A DNA stretch of 13,771 nt from JAAOZN01 sp964421575 (GCA_964421575.1 CAYQXI010000061.1:1-13771), one strand, 5' to 3'. Positions 1 to 7,032 are shown, numbered from the stretch's first letter. Notes: generated by a model not told the origin, from the letters alone. A program made the numbers and translations.

Positions 1-273
1 TATGACTATCATCATACCCATCAGAAAGAGGATTATATCTAACCCAGCGAAGTCTATCATAGTTGGTACATCAACTAGACCTAAACTAAGAAGTGTCACA
101 ACGCCTATAAGAGCGAAGGCTAATCTGAACCTCCAGAAGAGGAGCGTGCCGAAGATGAAACCTAGAAAGGCGACCAAAGAGGCTGTTTGTTTAAAGTCAA
201 GTTCCAACACTATCGTAAGTAAAGATATTATGAAGATGAAGATAGGTAAGGCAAGTAAGCGTGTTCTCAACAC
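1..273 (-). CDS. ArsB/NhaD-type ion permease, N-terminal part (cut by window edge)
   Basis: The minus strand from 273 to the window edge is open for 91 codons without a stop. It encodes a very hydrophobic N-terminus with three predicted membrane segments. The stretch RFRLAFALIGVVTLLSLGL, followed by a region ending GLDIILFLMGMMIVI, resembles the beginning of permeases of the ion transporter superfamily (ArsB arsenite pump, NhaD Na+/H+ antiporter, CitMHS). These are normally about 400 or more residues with 10 to 12 membrane helices, so most of the gene lies outside the window. The start is GTG at 273 or TTG at 270: an in-frame TAG lies directly upstream, and a GGGAGGG Shine-Dalgarno-like run lies a few bases before the GTG. 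Substrate cannot be told from this fragment. Confidence 0.7.
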   Translation of the reverse strand, partial: MLRTRLLALPIFIFIISLLTIVLELDFKQTASLVAFLGFIFGTLLFWRFRLAFALIGVVTLLSLGLVDVPTMIDFAGLDIILFLMGMMIVI

Positions 274-360
274 CTAACCCTCCCTTAAGAGTAGACTGTG
301 TTGGGTAGAAGCAACCCTAGGCTGCAGATGCTTTGTGTAAATCGGTTGAATGATATCGAG

Positions 361-368
361 TTTAAAAT
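361..368 (-). promoter_or_regulatory. Possible TATA element for the ArsB/NhaD-type gene
   Basis: On the minus strand this reads ATTTTAAA inside an A/T-rich stretch. It would place transcription start near 335-340, giving a leader of about 65 bases before the GTG at 273. Weak evidence, based on composition and position only. Confidence 0.25.
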
Positions 369-516
369 AGTTTAATGTAAAAAGTGTACATAACAACTTC
401 AGAAAGACTATAGCACGCTCTTTAAACATTTCACACCCTCTTGATGAATCCTCAAACATGCCTCTGCATTTAATCTTTTCGAGGTTTCAAAAAGTGCATT
501 TAGAGATTTGGGAAGA

Positions 517-525
517 CTTATATCC
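517..525 (+). promoter_or_regulatory. TATA box of tatA
   Basis: CTTATATCC, preceded by a purine-rich GGGAAGA that could serve as a BRE. It is centred about 27 bases before GTG 549, the archaeal distance from TATA to transcription start. The tatA mRNA would therefore be leaderless or nearly so, and no Shine-Dalgarno is seen before the start, which is consistent. Confidence 0.6.
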
Positions 526-548
526 ACCCCTCTGCAATAGAGTGTTTG

Positions 549-884
549 GTGAATACTGTGGCTATAGTTGGCTGGGAGTGGATAGTAATTCTAGCCATAT
601 TAGCAGTAATAATGATCTGGGGTCCAGATAAGATACCTAAGCTTGCTCGCGCCTTAGGTCAAGCTAGAAAGGAGTTCGAGAAAGCACAGAAAGAGTTCAC
701 AAACCCCACACCAGAACCTGAACAAGCTCCTACGGCTGAGTCTAAGACAGCAAGCGACGACTACCTTATCCAGACAGCTAAGAGCCTAGGCATAGAGACC
801 GCAGGTAAGACTAGGGAACAGATTTCAAAGGAGATATTAGAGCGCGCTCGCGCTGCACAGCCCCAGAGTGGTCAGCAGCAGTAG
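549..884 (+). CDS. tatA: Sec-independent protein translocase TatA
   Basis: TatA forms the membrane pore or weakening patch through which the twin-arginine pathway exports folded, often cofactor-bearing proteins. The 111-residue protein shows the family layout: a short N-terminal membrane helix (about residues 4-23, with GWEW near the front), the hinge WGPDKIP at 24-30 (usually FGP.KLP), then an amphipathic helix (LARALGQARKEFEKAQKEF). A Pro/Gln/Glu-rich linker leads to a short C-terminal predicted helical domain (DDYLIQTAKSLGIETAG onward) that I associate with thaumarchaeal-type TatA proteins. TTG at 546 is an alternative start, but GTG 549 fits the TATA spacing better. tatC follows 120 bases downstream on the same strand, so the two form a minimal TatAC system. 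Confidence 0.9.
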   Translation: MNTVAIVGWEWIVILAILAVIMIWGPDKIPKLARALGQARKEFEKAQKEFTNPTPEPEQAPTAESKTASDDYLIQTAKSLGIETAGKTREQISKEILERARAAQPQSGQQQ

Positions 885-1004
885 GTTCTATGCGACTCGA
901 CATTCCCCTAGGTTTCAACACTACTCGATGCCAAAGCAACAAATAATTAAAGGAAGTGTAATGTTGGAGAAAAGGGTGTAGAAGATACACTATTAGGTGG
1001 CAAC

Positions 1005-1895
1005 ATGTCAAAAGATAAGGAGCTTACCTTCCAAGAACATCTGGCTGAGCTCGCCAGCAGACTGAAGACTGTCATCTATACACTTGTAGCCTCAACGATC
1101 ATCTTTATGGCACTACCAGCAGACCTATCCTTCCTACATAATCCTCCTGTGTTTAAGCCTCTTGTTTCGGTTCTGCTGAACTACATAAGGGAGGACATCC
1201 TACCAGCTTCAGTCAAGCTTATAGCTGGTGAAATAACCACACCTCTCGAATTATATATTTTAGCTTCATTTGCTTTAGGTTTCGCCGTAACCCTCCCCGT
1301 TTTGTTTTACGAGATCTATAGGTTCATCGACCCAGCCCTCTACCCTGAAGAAAGGAGAATGATCTACCCTTCTGTAACTGCATTCATCTCTCTCTTCGTG
1401 GCTGGGGCGATCTTCGGCTACAAGATCCTCTCACCCTTTATGATCTGGGCTCTAATGCCTTTCTTCGAAGCGCTTCAGGTTGAAGCTTTGGTATATGTGA
1501 GGGACTTCTACACGCTCGTGTTTGTATTGGTGATACTCTGCGGGCTAGTATTCACCTTCCCAGTAATTTTCGTCCTGCTTGTAAAGTTCAATATTGTCGG
1601 CACAGAGATCTTGACCAAGAATAGGAAGTATGTTTACGCAGGGGTTTTTGTGCTGACGGCGCTGATTACACCAGACGGCGGACCAATAGCCGATGCTGCA
1701 CTCTTTCTACCCATAGTTATTCTCATAGAAGTGGCTATACTTGTGGCTAAGCGTTATGAGAAGAAACGTGCGGAGAATGAGCCGCCAGCCATAACTAAAA
1801 TGCTTTCAGGTGGCGTGATTAAATGTAGATTCTGCGGAGCAGAGGTGAAGGCTGATAGAAAATTCTGCCCGAAGTGCGGTAGAGCATTGGTTTAG
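1005..1895 (+). CDS. tatC: Sec-independent protein translocase TatC with C-terminal zinc ribbon
   Basis: TatC is the multi-spanning receptor that binds the twin-arginine signal peptide and recruits TatA. The N-terminal HLAEL (12-16) and the loop FIDPALYPEERR (107-118) match the conserved H.-E-L and F..PGL...E motifs, and about six membrane helices can be traced up to residue 248. The late ALxTP motif appears as ALITPDGG (219-226). Unusually, after a charged linker (KRYEKKRAENEPP) the protein ends in a four-cysteine zinc ribbon: Cys274-x2-Cys277 and Cys288-x2-Cys291. With the normal TatC topology this tail is cytoplasmic. ATG 1005 is preceded by AGGTGG, a good Shine-Dalgarno. Family members usually end soon after the sixth helix (about 240-260 residues); this one is 296. 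Confidence 0.92.
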   Translation: MSKDKELTFQEHLAELASRLKTVIYTLVASTIIFMALPADLSFLHNPPVFKPLVSVLLNYIREDILPASVKLIAGEITTPLELYILASFALGFAVTLPVLFYEIYRFIDPALYPEERRMIYPSVTAFISLFVAGAIFGYKILSPFMIWALMPFFEALQVEALVYVRDFYTLVFVLVILCGLVFTFPVIFVLLVKFNIVGTEILTKNRKYVYAGVFVLTALITPDGGPIADAALFLPIVILIEVAILVAKRYEKKRAENEPPAITKMLSGGVIKCRFCGAEVKADRKFCPKCGRALV

Positions 1896-1925
1896 TTTTC
1901 TTCTACTTAATTTGGCTTTTTCTAT
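1896..1925 (+). terminator. Possible T-rich terminator of tatC
   Basis: Directly after the stop the plus strand has T-runs at 1896-1899 and 1917-1921 in a pyrimidine-rich stretch, as in oligo-U archaeal termination. No strong hairpin is needed or seen. The remainder up to 2055 contains no gene that I can support. Confidence 0.35.
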
Positions 1926-2054
1926 CGATCCCAAGGAGCAAATTCGATATGTTCGCTTTCACATAGGTAAATCTACCTTATGCCTATTCGCTATAGCCTT
2001 AAGCCCGCATTCTGATCCATCTTTCCTTAGATTTCTGTTTTCACTTAAGAGTTA

Positions 2055-2072
2055 TGATAAAAGGTAAAAAGG
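2055..2072 (-). terminator. Possible T-rich terminator of the moeA-like gene
   Basis: Read on the minus strand just past the TAG at 2080, this gives CCTTTTTACCTTTTATC, two U-runs suited to archaeal termination. Composition evidence only. Confidence 0.35.
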
Positions 2073-2079
2073 TTGCTGG

Positions 2080-3327
2080 CTAAGGTAAGGAGGATAGCCC
2101 TCGCACAAGAGCCACATCTACATATGTACCCTTTTCGACGATCATTCGGTTAGGTTCAGTTAAGATATATCCATCAGCCCTTACAAGCACATTAAGCATG
2201 GGGGAGTCTCCTCGGATGGGGTAGGCAACCAGCTCATTATCCTCCCTCCTAAGTGAGACCCACGTCATCTTCTTGAAATCTGGGAATTTGTGAAAGATCA
2301 AGTTGTCAGCAAGTCTAGCCCGCACCGTGGCATCATATCTAGTAGCCTCCTGTCCTGAGAGCTTCTTTATGAGTGGTAAGGCTAAATAGACGAAGGCGTT
2401 TACTGTAGATTGAATTAAACCCGGCAGCATTATTACAGCTTTTCCATTCACAACACAACATCCAGCAACCCTTCCCGGAACCAACCTTAATCCATGTTTA
2501 TGCATGGTCGGGGTTAGGGTTTGAAGCGTTTTTGAAACCAAGTCTGCTTCGCCTACAGATGAGCCTCCTATTGTGAGAAGTAAGCTACTTTTAGCCAGCC
2601 CAGAGAGTATCGTGTCCTTTATCGCTTGAGGATCGTCTGGCACAATACCTAAGTAGAGAGGCCTACCGCCTGCACTCTTAATTAGGGCCGTGATGGTGTA
2701 TGCGTGCGTATTTAAGGTCTTACCTTGCTCAGCCTCCTCTACGCTTTCAGTAAGTTCACTACCTATCGATGCTATAGCAACTACAGGTTCGGCGTAGACC
2801 TTAACTTTTGTGTAGCGTAGGAGCCTCAGCATACCCAGATCCTGCGCTCTGAGTTTATGCCCAGCTTTAAGAACGACCATTCCTTTCGCTACATCCGAAC
2901 CCTTCTTAACCACCTCTGAACCCGCTTTAACGGGTTTGGTGACATAGACCTTATCTCCTTCTACATATACCTCTTCCTTTCCAACCACGGCATCACATTC
3001 TTCGGGCAAATAGCTTCCAGTCCTAACACGATAGGCTTCTCCGGCTTGGGTCACCTTAGGGGGTTCGACACCTAACTCAATAGAGTCTCTGATAGTCAGC
3101 ACCACCGGATGTTGAGATGTTGCATTCAAAGTATCAACAGATCTAAGAGCATACCCATCGAGGTGTGAACTATTATATGCTGGCACATCTATGGGCGACT
3201 TAACCTCCTCTGCTAAAACACGGTTGAAAGCATCTGCCACACCAACTTCAACAACTTCAGGTTGGACACTTTGTGCACCGAGCAGCATCTCAAGGACTTC
3301 ATCAGGATCGGTGTATTCTACGGGCAT
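2080..3327 (-). CDS. moeA: MoeA-like molybdopterin molybdotransferase
   Basis: MoeA inserts molybdate into adenylylated molybdopterin to finish the molybdenum cofactor. The 415-residue length and domain order fit the family. Near residues 48-63 is VPAYNSSHLDGYALRS (canonical P-x-x-DNSAMDGYA). Later come LGIVPDDP and GGSSVGEADLV (canonical GGVSVGEYD, with the Asp kept), then LPGLIQSTVNAF where MoeA normally has LPGNPVSA. The usual KPGKP loop reads LVPGRV, so part of the ligand site is altered. Start: ATG 3327 is chosen because a TATA element at 3351-3360 lies about 27 bases upstream, implying a leaderless mRNA. The longer frame from TTG 3348 would begin beside the TATA box. The protein could be a MoeA paralogue of changed specificity. 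It is divergent from ctaB. Confidence 0.85.
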   Translation of the reverse strand: MPVEYTDPDEVLEMLLGAQSVQPEVVEVGVADAFNRVLAEEVKSPIDVPAYNSSHLDGYALRSVDTLNATSQHPVVLTIRDSIELGVEPPKVTQAGEAYRVRTGSYLPEECDAVVGKEEVYVEGDKVYVTKPVKAGSEVVKKGSDVAKGMVVLKAGHKLRAQDLGMLRLLRYTKVKVYAEPVVAIASIGSELTESVEEAEQGKTLNTHAYTITALIKSAGGRPLYLGIVPDDPQAIKDTILSGLAKSSLLLTIGGSSVGEADLVSKTLQTLTPTMHKHGLRLVPGRVAGCCVVNGKAVIMLPGLIQSTVNAFVYLALPLIKKLSGQEATRYDATVRARLADNLIFHKFPDFKKMTWVSLRREDNELVAYPIRGDSPMLNVLVRADGYILTEPNRMIVEKGTYVDVALVRGLSSLP

Positions 3328-3347
3328 TCCACAGAAGATCTTTAGCA

Positions 3348-3363
3348 AACTATATTTATAGTT
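3348..3363. promoter_or_regulatory. Symmetric bidirectional TATA element between moeA and ctaB
   Basis: AACTATA-TT-TATAGTT is an inverted repeat with perfect 7-base arms around a 2-base centre. Read either way it is a good archaeal TATA box. At about 26 bases it predicts starts near 3329 on the minus strand (ATG at 3327, leaderless) and near 3382 on the plus strand (TTG at 3394). A single element may thus drive both genes. Confidence 0.55.
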
Positions 3364-3393
3364 ATGTTGCTTGGTTGGTTTAGGATAACGTGT

Positions 3394-4257
3394 TTGCTCG
3401 AGCGGGTCAAAGCGTATTATGAAGTTACAAAACCACGGGTATGGTATCTACTCGTATTCACAGCGCTCGGAGGCTATATAGTTGCTGCTGGAAGGAGCAT
3501 AGATCCATATCTGTTTATGCTCACGATTGTCGCTGTAACATTAGGCTCTGCTGGGGCTAATACAATCACCTGCTACATAGATAGGGATATAGATACGGTG
3601 ATGAATAGAACGAGGCTTCGACCAATACCCAGTAGAAGAATATACCCAGCCGAGAAAGCGCTTTACTACGGCTTGACCCTCACAATATTATCAGTTGCCC
3701 TCGCTATACTTATCAACCCTATAGCCACGTTACTTATGGTCTTCGGACTTGTAGATAATATCGTGATCTACAGTAAAGTGTTAAAGAGGAGGAACCCCGT
3801 AAGCATAATCCTAGGGGGCTTCTCAGGAGGCGCACCAGCCCTCATAGGGTATGCTGCAGTCAAGAACACCATCGACCTAACCTCATTACTGATGGCTGCA
3901 TTAGTCGTCTTATGGATCCCGGGCCACATATGGGCACTCGCACTATATGCAAGGGACGATTATGCGAGAGCGAGGGTGCCTATGCTCCCGGTCGTTGTTG
4001 ATGAGCGTGTGGCTGTAAGGTGCATCGCCTCAACCTCCATACTTATGGTGGCTTTCAGCCTAGGCATCTATTTTGTAGGCGCCTTTGGAGCAATATACTT
4101 GACAGCAGCAGCGATCTTAGGGGCAGTGGCGCTAGCAGTGAACTTTTGGCTCGTCGTTAAGCCGAGTAAAGAACGGGCTTGGGTCGGGTTTAAGCTCTCA
4201 AGCCCCTATCTTGCTCTAATCTTCCTAGCTATGATGCTCGACAAGATCGTCACCTAA
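3394..4257 (+). CDS. ctaB: Protoheme IX farnesyltransferase (heme O synthase)
   Basis: A UbiA-family prenyltransferase that adds a farnesyl (or longer) chain to heme B to make heme O for terminal oxidases. The first Asp-rich motif is N56...D63-R-D65-I-D67 followed by MNRTRLRPIP. The second signature is YSKVLKRRNP (126-135) followed by a GG(F/S)GGAPALIGYAAV-like segment. WIPGHIWALAL with DDYARARVPMLPVV near 174-200 is diagnostic of CtaB within the superfamily (canonical W.PPHFWALA). Predicted membrane helices fill the rest. The frame is also open to ATG 3364, but that codon lies 3 bases from the TATA box and upstream of the predicted transcription start. TTG 3394, giving MLERVKAYYEVTKPR, resembles normal CtaB N-termini and has a weak AGGA upstream. 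Its presence implies an aerobic respiratory chain with heme O/A-type oxidase. Confidence 0.88.
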   Translation: MLERVKAYYEVTKPRVWYLLVFTALGGYIVAAGRSIDPYLFMLTIVAVTLGSAGANTITCYIDRDIDTVMNRTRLRPIPSRRIYPAEKALYYGLTLTILSVALAILINPIATLLMVFGLVDNIVIYSKVLKRRNPVSIILGGFSGGAPALIGYAAVKNTIDLTSLLMAALVVLWIPGHIWALALYARDDYARARVPMLPVVVDERVAVRCIASTSILMVAFSLGIYFVGAFGAIYLTAAAILGAVALAVNFWLVVKPSKERAWVGFKLSSPYLALIFLAMMLDKIVT

Positions 4258-4273
4258 TCATCTAACGAACGAA

Positions 4274-4284
4274 TGATTTAAATC
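4274..4284 (+). promoter_or_regulatory. TATA box of the sugar-nucleotide operon
   Basis: TGATTTAAATC, an A/T-rich archaeal TATA-like element between ctaB and the next gene. Transcription would start near 4305, leaving a leader of about 30 bases that includes a GAGGT Shine-Dalgarno (4321-4325) before TTG 4334. Confidence 0.45.
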
Positions 4285-4333
4285 CAAACAGATACGATTC
4301 TTGTAGAATAGGGATGCGTAGAGGTCCTAACTC

Positions 4334-5017
4334 TTGCCCAAAGTTGTAACACTACTCTCTGAAAAGAGCTTCCTCTTTCTAGCCGCGCTACCAGCCAACA
4401 GAGCGGATCTAGCGGCTGCTGCTGAAGAAGGAGGTGCTGATGCGCTTGTTGTAAGCACAGGTCCATCTGACTTCGGAGTGAGTAGGTTTGGGAACTTTGA
4501 ATTAGAAGAGGAGGGTATAAGAGCAGTCACCTCAACAGTAAGCATCCCCGTAGGCCTCTACTTAGGCGACGCTCTCCACTTAGACCCAGAGGAGTGGGAG
4601 AGGGTAGTAGACGCAAACATAGATTTTCTGATCATGTTTGCACACCAGATGCCCATCTTACTCCTGTCGGATGAGAGAGTATCCAAGTTCGCCGCAATAG
4701 GGGCTGGGTATGTTATTGAGCAAGTTAGGGCTCTATCCAAAGACCCAAATATTGACGCCTTAGTCGCAGCGATCACACCATCACAAGCGGTTGCTCAAGA
4801 TATGACCGCTCTTGATCTCGGTACGCTGAGGCTTCTGGTCGAGTTGTCTGAAAAGCCAGTTTTAAATCTGCTTCAGAAGATCGTTGCGCCGCGCTTTTTG
4901 CCGATCTTGGTCAGAACTGGTTGCAGAGGTGCGATATTCAACTCTCTTACGCTCGGTTCTACTGTTGAGAGTGTGAAGACGGTCTTAGCGGATTACCGCT
5001 CCAGCATATTGGTGTAA
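4334..5017 (+). CDS. Uncharacterised TIM-barrel-like protein
   Basis: I do not recognise this 227-residue protein as a named enzyme. It alternates strands and helices as in a phosphate-binding beta/alpha barrel: FLFLAALP, NRADLAAAAEEGGADALVV, VSIPVGLYLG, IDFLIMFAHQ, IDALVAAITPS, KPVLNLLQK and a final TGCRGAIFNSLTLGS. The AAEEGGADAL helix-strand unit and the late Gly-rich turn resemble NanE, IGPS or PcrB-like barrels, but I cannot match catalytic residues of any of these. No membrane segment or signal peptide is seen. The TTG start has GAGGT 8 bases upstream; an ATG at 4314 is in another frame and soon stops. It is the first gene of a cluster of sugar-phosphate enzymes (33 bases before the next gene), so a sugar-phosphate epimerase or isomerase role is a reasonable guess, no more. 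Confidence 0.8.
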   Translation: MPKVVTLLSEKSFLFLAALPANRADLAAAAEEGGADALVVSTGPSDFGVSRFGNFELEEEGIRAVTSTVSIPVGLYLGDALHLDPEEWERVVDANIDFLIMFAHQMPILLLSDERVSKFAAIGAGYVIEQVRALSKDPNIDALVAAITPSQAVAQDMTALDLGTLRLLVELSEKPVLNLLQKIVAPRFLPILVRTGCRGAIFNSLTLGSTVESVKTVLADYRSSILV

Positions 5018-5050
5018 ACTTTAACTAACAGCGTCTCGCTTACTTGCTGT

Positions 5051-5764
5051 GTGAGCCTGTTGAAGGTTGTTATACTTGCGGCTGGTCTGGGCACTAGGCT
5101 TCGGCCGTACACGCTCTTCTTACCTAAGCCGATGCTTCCCTTAGGTGAAAGACCTGTTTTAGAGTATGTGTTGGATTGGCTTAAGAAGTATGGGTTTAAC
5201 GACATATACATCTGTGTAGGCTACCTGCGCAGAACTATCGAAGAATACTTTAAGGATGGCTCTGAATTCGGGGTTAAAATCACATATGTGCGCACAAGCA
5301 GACCAATGGGCACCGGTGGGCAGCTGAAGAGCGCTGCACCCTACATATCTGATACCTTCTTATGCCTTTATGGCGACACCATCTTTGACTTCGATCTACA
5401 ACGCTTTGTCGATAAGCATAGGGAGAAGAGGGCTGATGCTACTATAGCACTGAGCAGATATAAGGTGGTGCTCAAATACGGCTTCATAGACGTTGATGCC
5501 GAGGGGTTCGTGCAGAACTGGAGGGAAAAACCCGAACTCCAGGGTTTAATCAACATCGGCTGCTACGTTATGGAGCCCAAGGTCTTAAACTACATACCTG
5601 AAGGCATCGTCTACAGCATGGATCTGGTCTTCAGAAACATGATAGAGCGCGGTGAGCGAATATACGGATACATAATAGAAGATGGTTTCATCGACATAGG
5701 TGATAAGAAGTCATATGCCTCAGCCTACCGAAGGTATCTTGAGAGGCTCGGTAAGATTCTCTAG
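5051..5764 (+). CDS. Sugar-1-phosphate nucleotidyltransferase
   Basis: Makes an NDP-sugar from NTP and a sugar-1-phosphate. The N-terminal LAAGLGTRLRPYT (residues 9-21) plus LPKPMLPLG (24-32) form the nucleotide-binding loop and its catalytic Lys. Also present are GTGGQL (87-92), YGDT (107-110) for the metal-binding Asp, WREKP (157-161), NIGCYVMEP (168-176) and the late GFIDIGDKKSYASA. At 237 residues it consists of the Rossmann-like catalytic domain alone, without the beta-helix domain found on many archaeal homologues. That domain occurs on the next gene, 19 bases downstream. Candidate sugars are mannose, glucose or GlcNAc phosphate with GTP, UTP or dTTP; sequence alone does not decide. GTG 5051 is used; TTG 5060 (MKVVILAAG) is equally possible and there is no clear Shine-Dalgarno. 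Confidence 0.9.
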   Translation: MSLLKVVILAAGLGTRLRPYTLFLPKPMLPLGERPVLEYVLDWLKKYGFNDIYICVGYLRRTIEEYFKDGSEFGVKITYVRTSRPMGTGGQLKSAAPYISDTFLCLYGDTIFDFDLQRFVDKHREKRADATIALSRYKVVLKYGFIDVDAEGFVQNWREKPELQGLINIGCYVMEPKVLNYIPEGIVYSMDLVFRNMIERGERIYGYIIEDGFIDIGDKKSYASAYRRYLERLGKIL

Positions 5765-5783
5765 CGAGCCGGTGCCTCCCTAG

Positions 5784-7031
5784 TTGGATCTGATAATCTT
5801 TGATGACCCAGTAATATCAAATAACTTTAAGCCGGTAACCTATACAAGAGCGGCATTCGAGCTGACCCTTGGTTCAGAGACCGTTCTCGATAGGCTGCTT
5901 AACGCCCTAAAGCCAGACGAAGCGGCTCTCTTAGTGCCGAACTATCTAAAGGAGGTAGTTGAAGAAAGACACCCAACCCTAACCATAAACCCAGCGACTG
6001 TAAATGAAGATGCAGTACTTGTAAATGGTTTTTTCAACCCAAGTTTCAAAGACTTCCTTAAGAAGGTGGCTTCAGAGAATAAGAGGTTTGTAATCTTCGA
6101 CGAAGATCTATTGGCTGCAGCAAGGCTAGATGAGTTTCACCTAAATAAGATTATGCAAGCCATCAAGGAACGCAAACCTTACTTCAGCGCTTTGCCGAAT
6201 GCCACACCTTCTTTTAATGCAACAAATATAGTTAATGTGAAATACCCTTGGTACCTTCTTGACCTAATCGACGTTGTGTTAAAAGAACAAGCAGAGGAAA
6301 TGGGCGAAACAAGAGAAGCGCTACCCTCTAACATCTATGTTAAGGGTAGTAGGGAGGGGCTGAGATTTGGAGAAGGGGTTACGGTTGAAAGCTTCGTTAC
6401 ATTCGATACCAGCGCGGGGCCCATAATCTTAGATGATGGTTGTACTCTAGAGTCTTTTACTAGAATCTCCGGGCCCACATACATAGGGAAGAGAAGCCTC
6501 ATCAAACCCTCCTCTATAATCGAAGGCAGCATAATTGGTGAGGGCTGCAAAATAGGGGGTGAGGTCTCTAACTCCATAATCCTAAGCTATACTAACAAAG
6601 CACACCTAGGCTACATAGGCCACTCTGTTGTTGGAGAGTGGGTTAACTTAGGCGCAGGTACCTGCAACTCTGATCTCAAAAACACATATGGTAATGTGAA
6701 GGTAAATGTGGGTGGTGTGGCTGTTGATACGAAGCGTGTGAAAATTGGGTGCTTCATAGGCGATGGTGTCAAATCCTCGATAGGTACTCAGATAAGCACA
6801 GGTAGAAAGATTGGCGTGTTCAGCCATATAGGAGGCTTCGTAGACCGAGATATACCGCCCTTTACATTCTGCCCAAAGGGTGTTGATAGGGGTGCTGAGC
6901 CTATGCCCTTAGAGGAGGTGCTGAAGGTGCATAGAAGAATGATGAGTAGAAGAGGTAAAAGCCCAACCGAGGCATATGAGAAGATGATCAAGGCTCTTTT
7001 TGAAACGTGTATAGTTGAGAGAGGTGGTTAG
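5784..7031 (+). CDS. GlmU-like protein with left-handed beta-helix acyltransferase domain
   Basis: The 415-residue protein resembles the alternative GlmU-type family known from Bacteroidetes and some archaea (UDP-GlcNAc pyrophosphorylase / GlcN-1-P acetyltransferase). The N-terminal half (1-180) begins DLIIFDDPVISNNFKPVTYT and then R-AAFELTLG. It lacks the GxGTRM...K loop of classic nucleotidyltransferases. From about residue 185 to 375 hexapeptide repeats (I.IGEGCKIGG, YIGKRSLIKPSS) build a left-handed beta-helix. The segment GHSVVGEWVNLGAG (279-292), followed by T-CNSDLKNTYGNVKV, is the conserved acetyl-CoA-site signature, with His274 and His280 nearby. A C-terminal helical tail follows. 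Start TTG 5784 has GGTG 9 bases upstream. The likely role is hexosamine-1-phosphate N-acetylation and/or uridylylation. It may work together with the separate nucleotidyltransferase gene just upstream. Confidence 0.82.
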   Translation: MDLIIFDDPVISNNFKPVTYTRAAFELTLGSETVLDRLLNALKPDEAALLVPNYLKEVVEERHPTLTINPATVNEDAVLVNGFFNPSFKDFLKKVASENKRFVIFDEDLLAAARLDEFHLNKIMQAIKERKPYFSALPNATPSFNATNIVNVKYPWYLLDLIDVVLKEQAEEMGETREALPSNIYVKGSREGLRFGEGVTVESFVTFDTSAGPIILDDGCTLESFTRISGPTYIGKRSLIKPSSIIEGSIIGEGCKIGGEVSNSIILSYTNKAHLGYIGHSVVGEWVNLGAGTCNSDLKNTYGNVKVNVGGVAVDTKRVKIGCFIGDGVKSSIGTQISTGRKIGVFSHIGGFVDRDIPPFTFCPKGVDRGAEPMPLEEVLKVHRRMMSRRGKSPTEAYEKMIKALFETCIVERGG

Positions 7032-7032
7032 T

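Larger units (their letters stand above)
274..548. other. Intergenic region between divergent genes
   Basis: About 275 bases between the permease (minus) and tatA (plus). I see a likely TATA box for tatA near its right end, a weaker candidate for the permease, and two copies of TGCATTTA exactly 30 bases apart (465-472 and 495-502) upstream of the tatA TATA box. A 61-codon minus-strand frame at 274-459 has no recognisable protein character. No tRNA or other structured RNA was recognised. Confidence 0.5.

Noticed and set aside
2..277. Plus-strand 91-codon frame rich in Lys, Arg and Ile
   Set aside because: It is the complement of a hydrophobic membrane-protein frame on the minus strand that resembles the ArsB/NhaD family; the basic composition is the expected antisense shadow.
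441..447. TTGATGA resembling a C box of a C/D guide RNA
   Set aside because: No D box (CTGA) and no paired internal C'/D' boxes at suitable spacing.
274..459. Minus-strand 61-codon frame before the permease
   Set aside because: No good ribosome-binding site, no family resemblance, and it is merely the open frame ending at the TAG directly before the permease GTG. It overlaps likely promoter sequence.
811..1011. Minus-strand 66-codon frame between tatA and tatC
   Set aside because: It overlaps the end of tatA and the tatC Shine-Dalgarno and start region; no recognisable features.
1965..1978. Small hairpin AGGTA-AATC-TACCT in the tatC/moeA spacer
   Set aside because: The stem is only 5 base pairs and not followed by a T-run; it is too weak to call a terminator or RNA element.
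1969..2034. Distant inverted pair AAATCTA / TAGATTT
   Set aside because: Seven bases over a 50-base loop in A/T-rich DNA is expected by chance.
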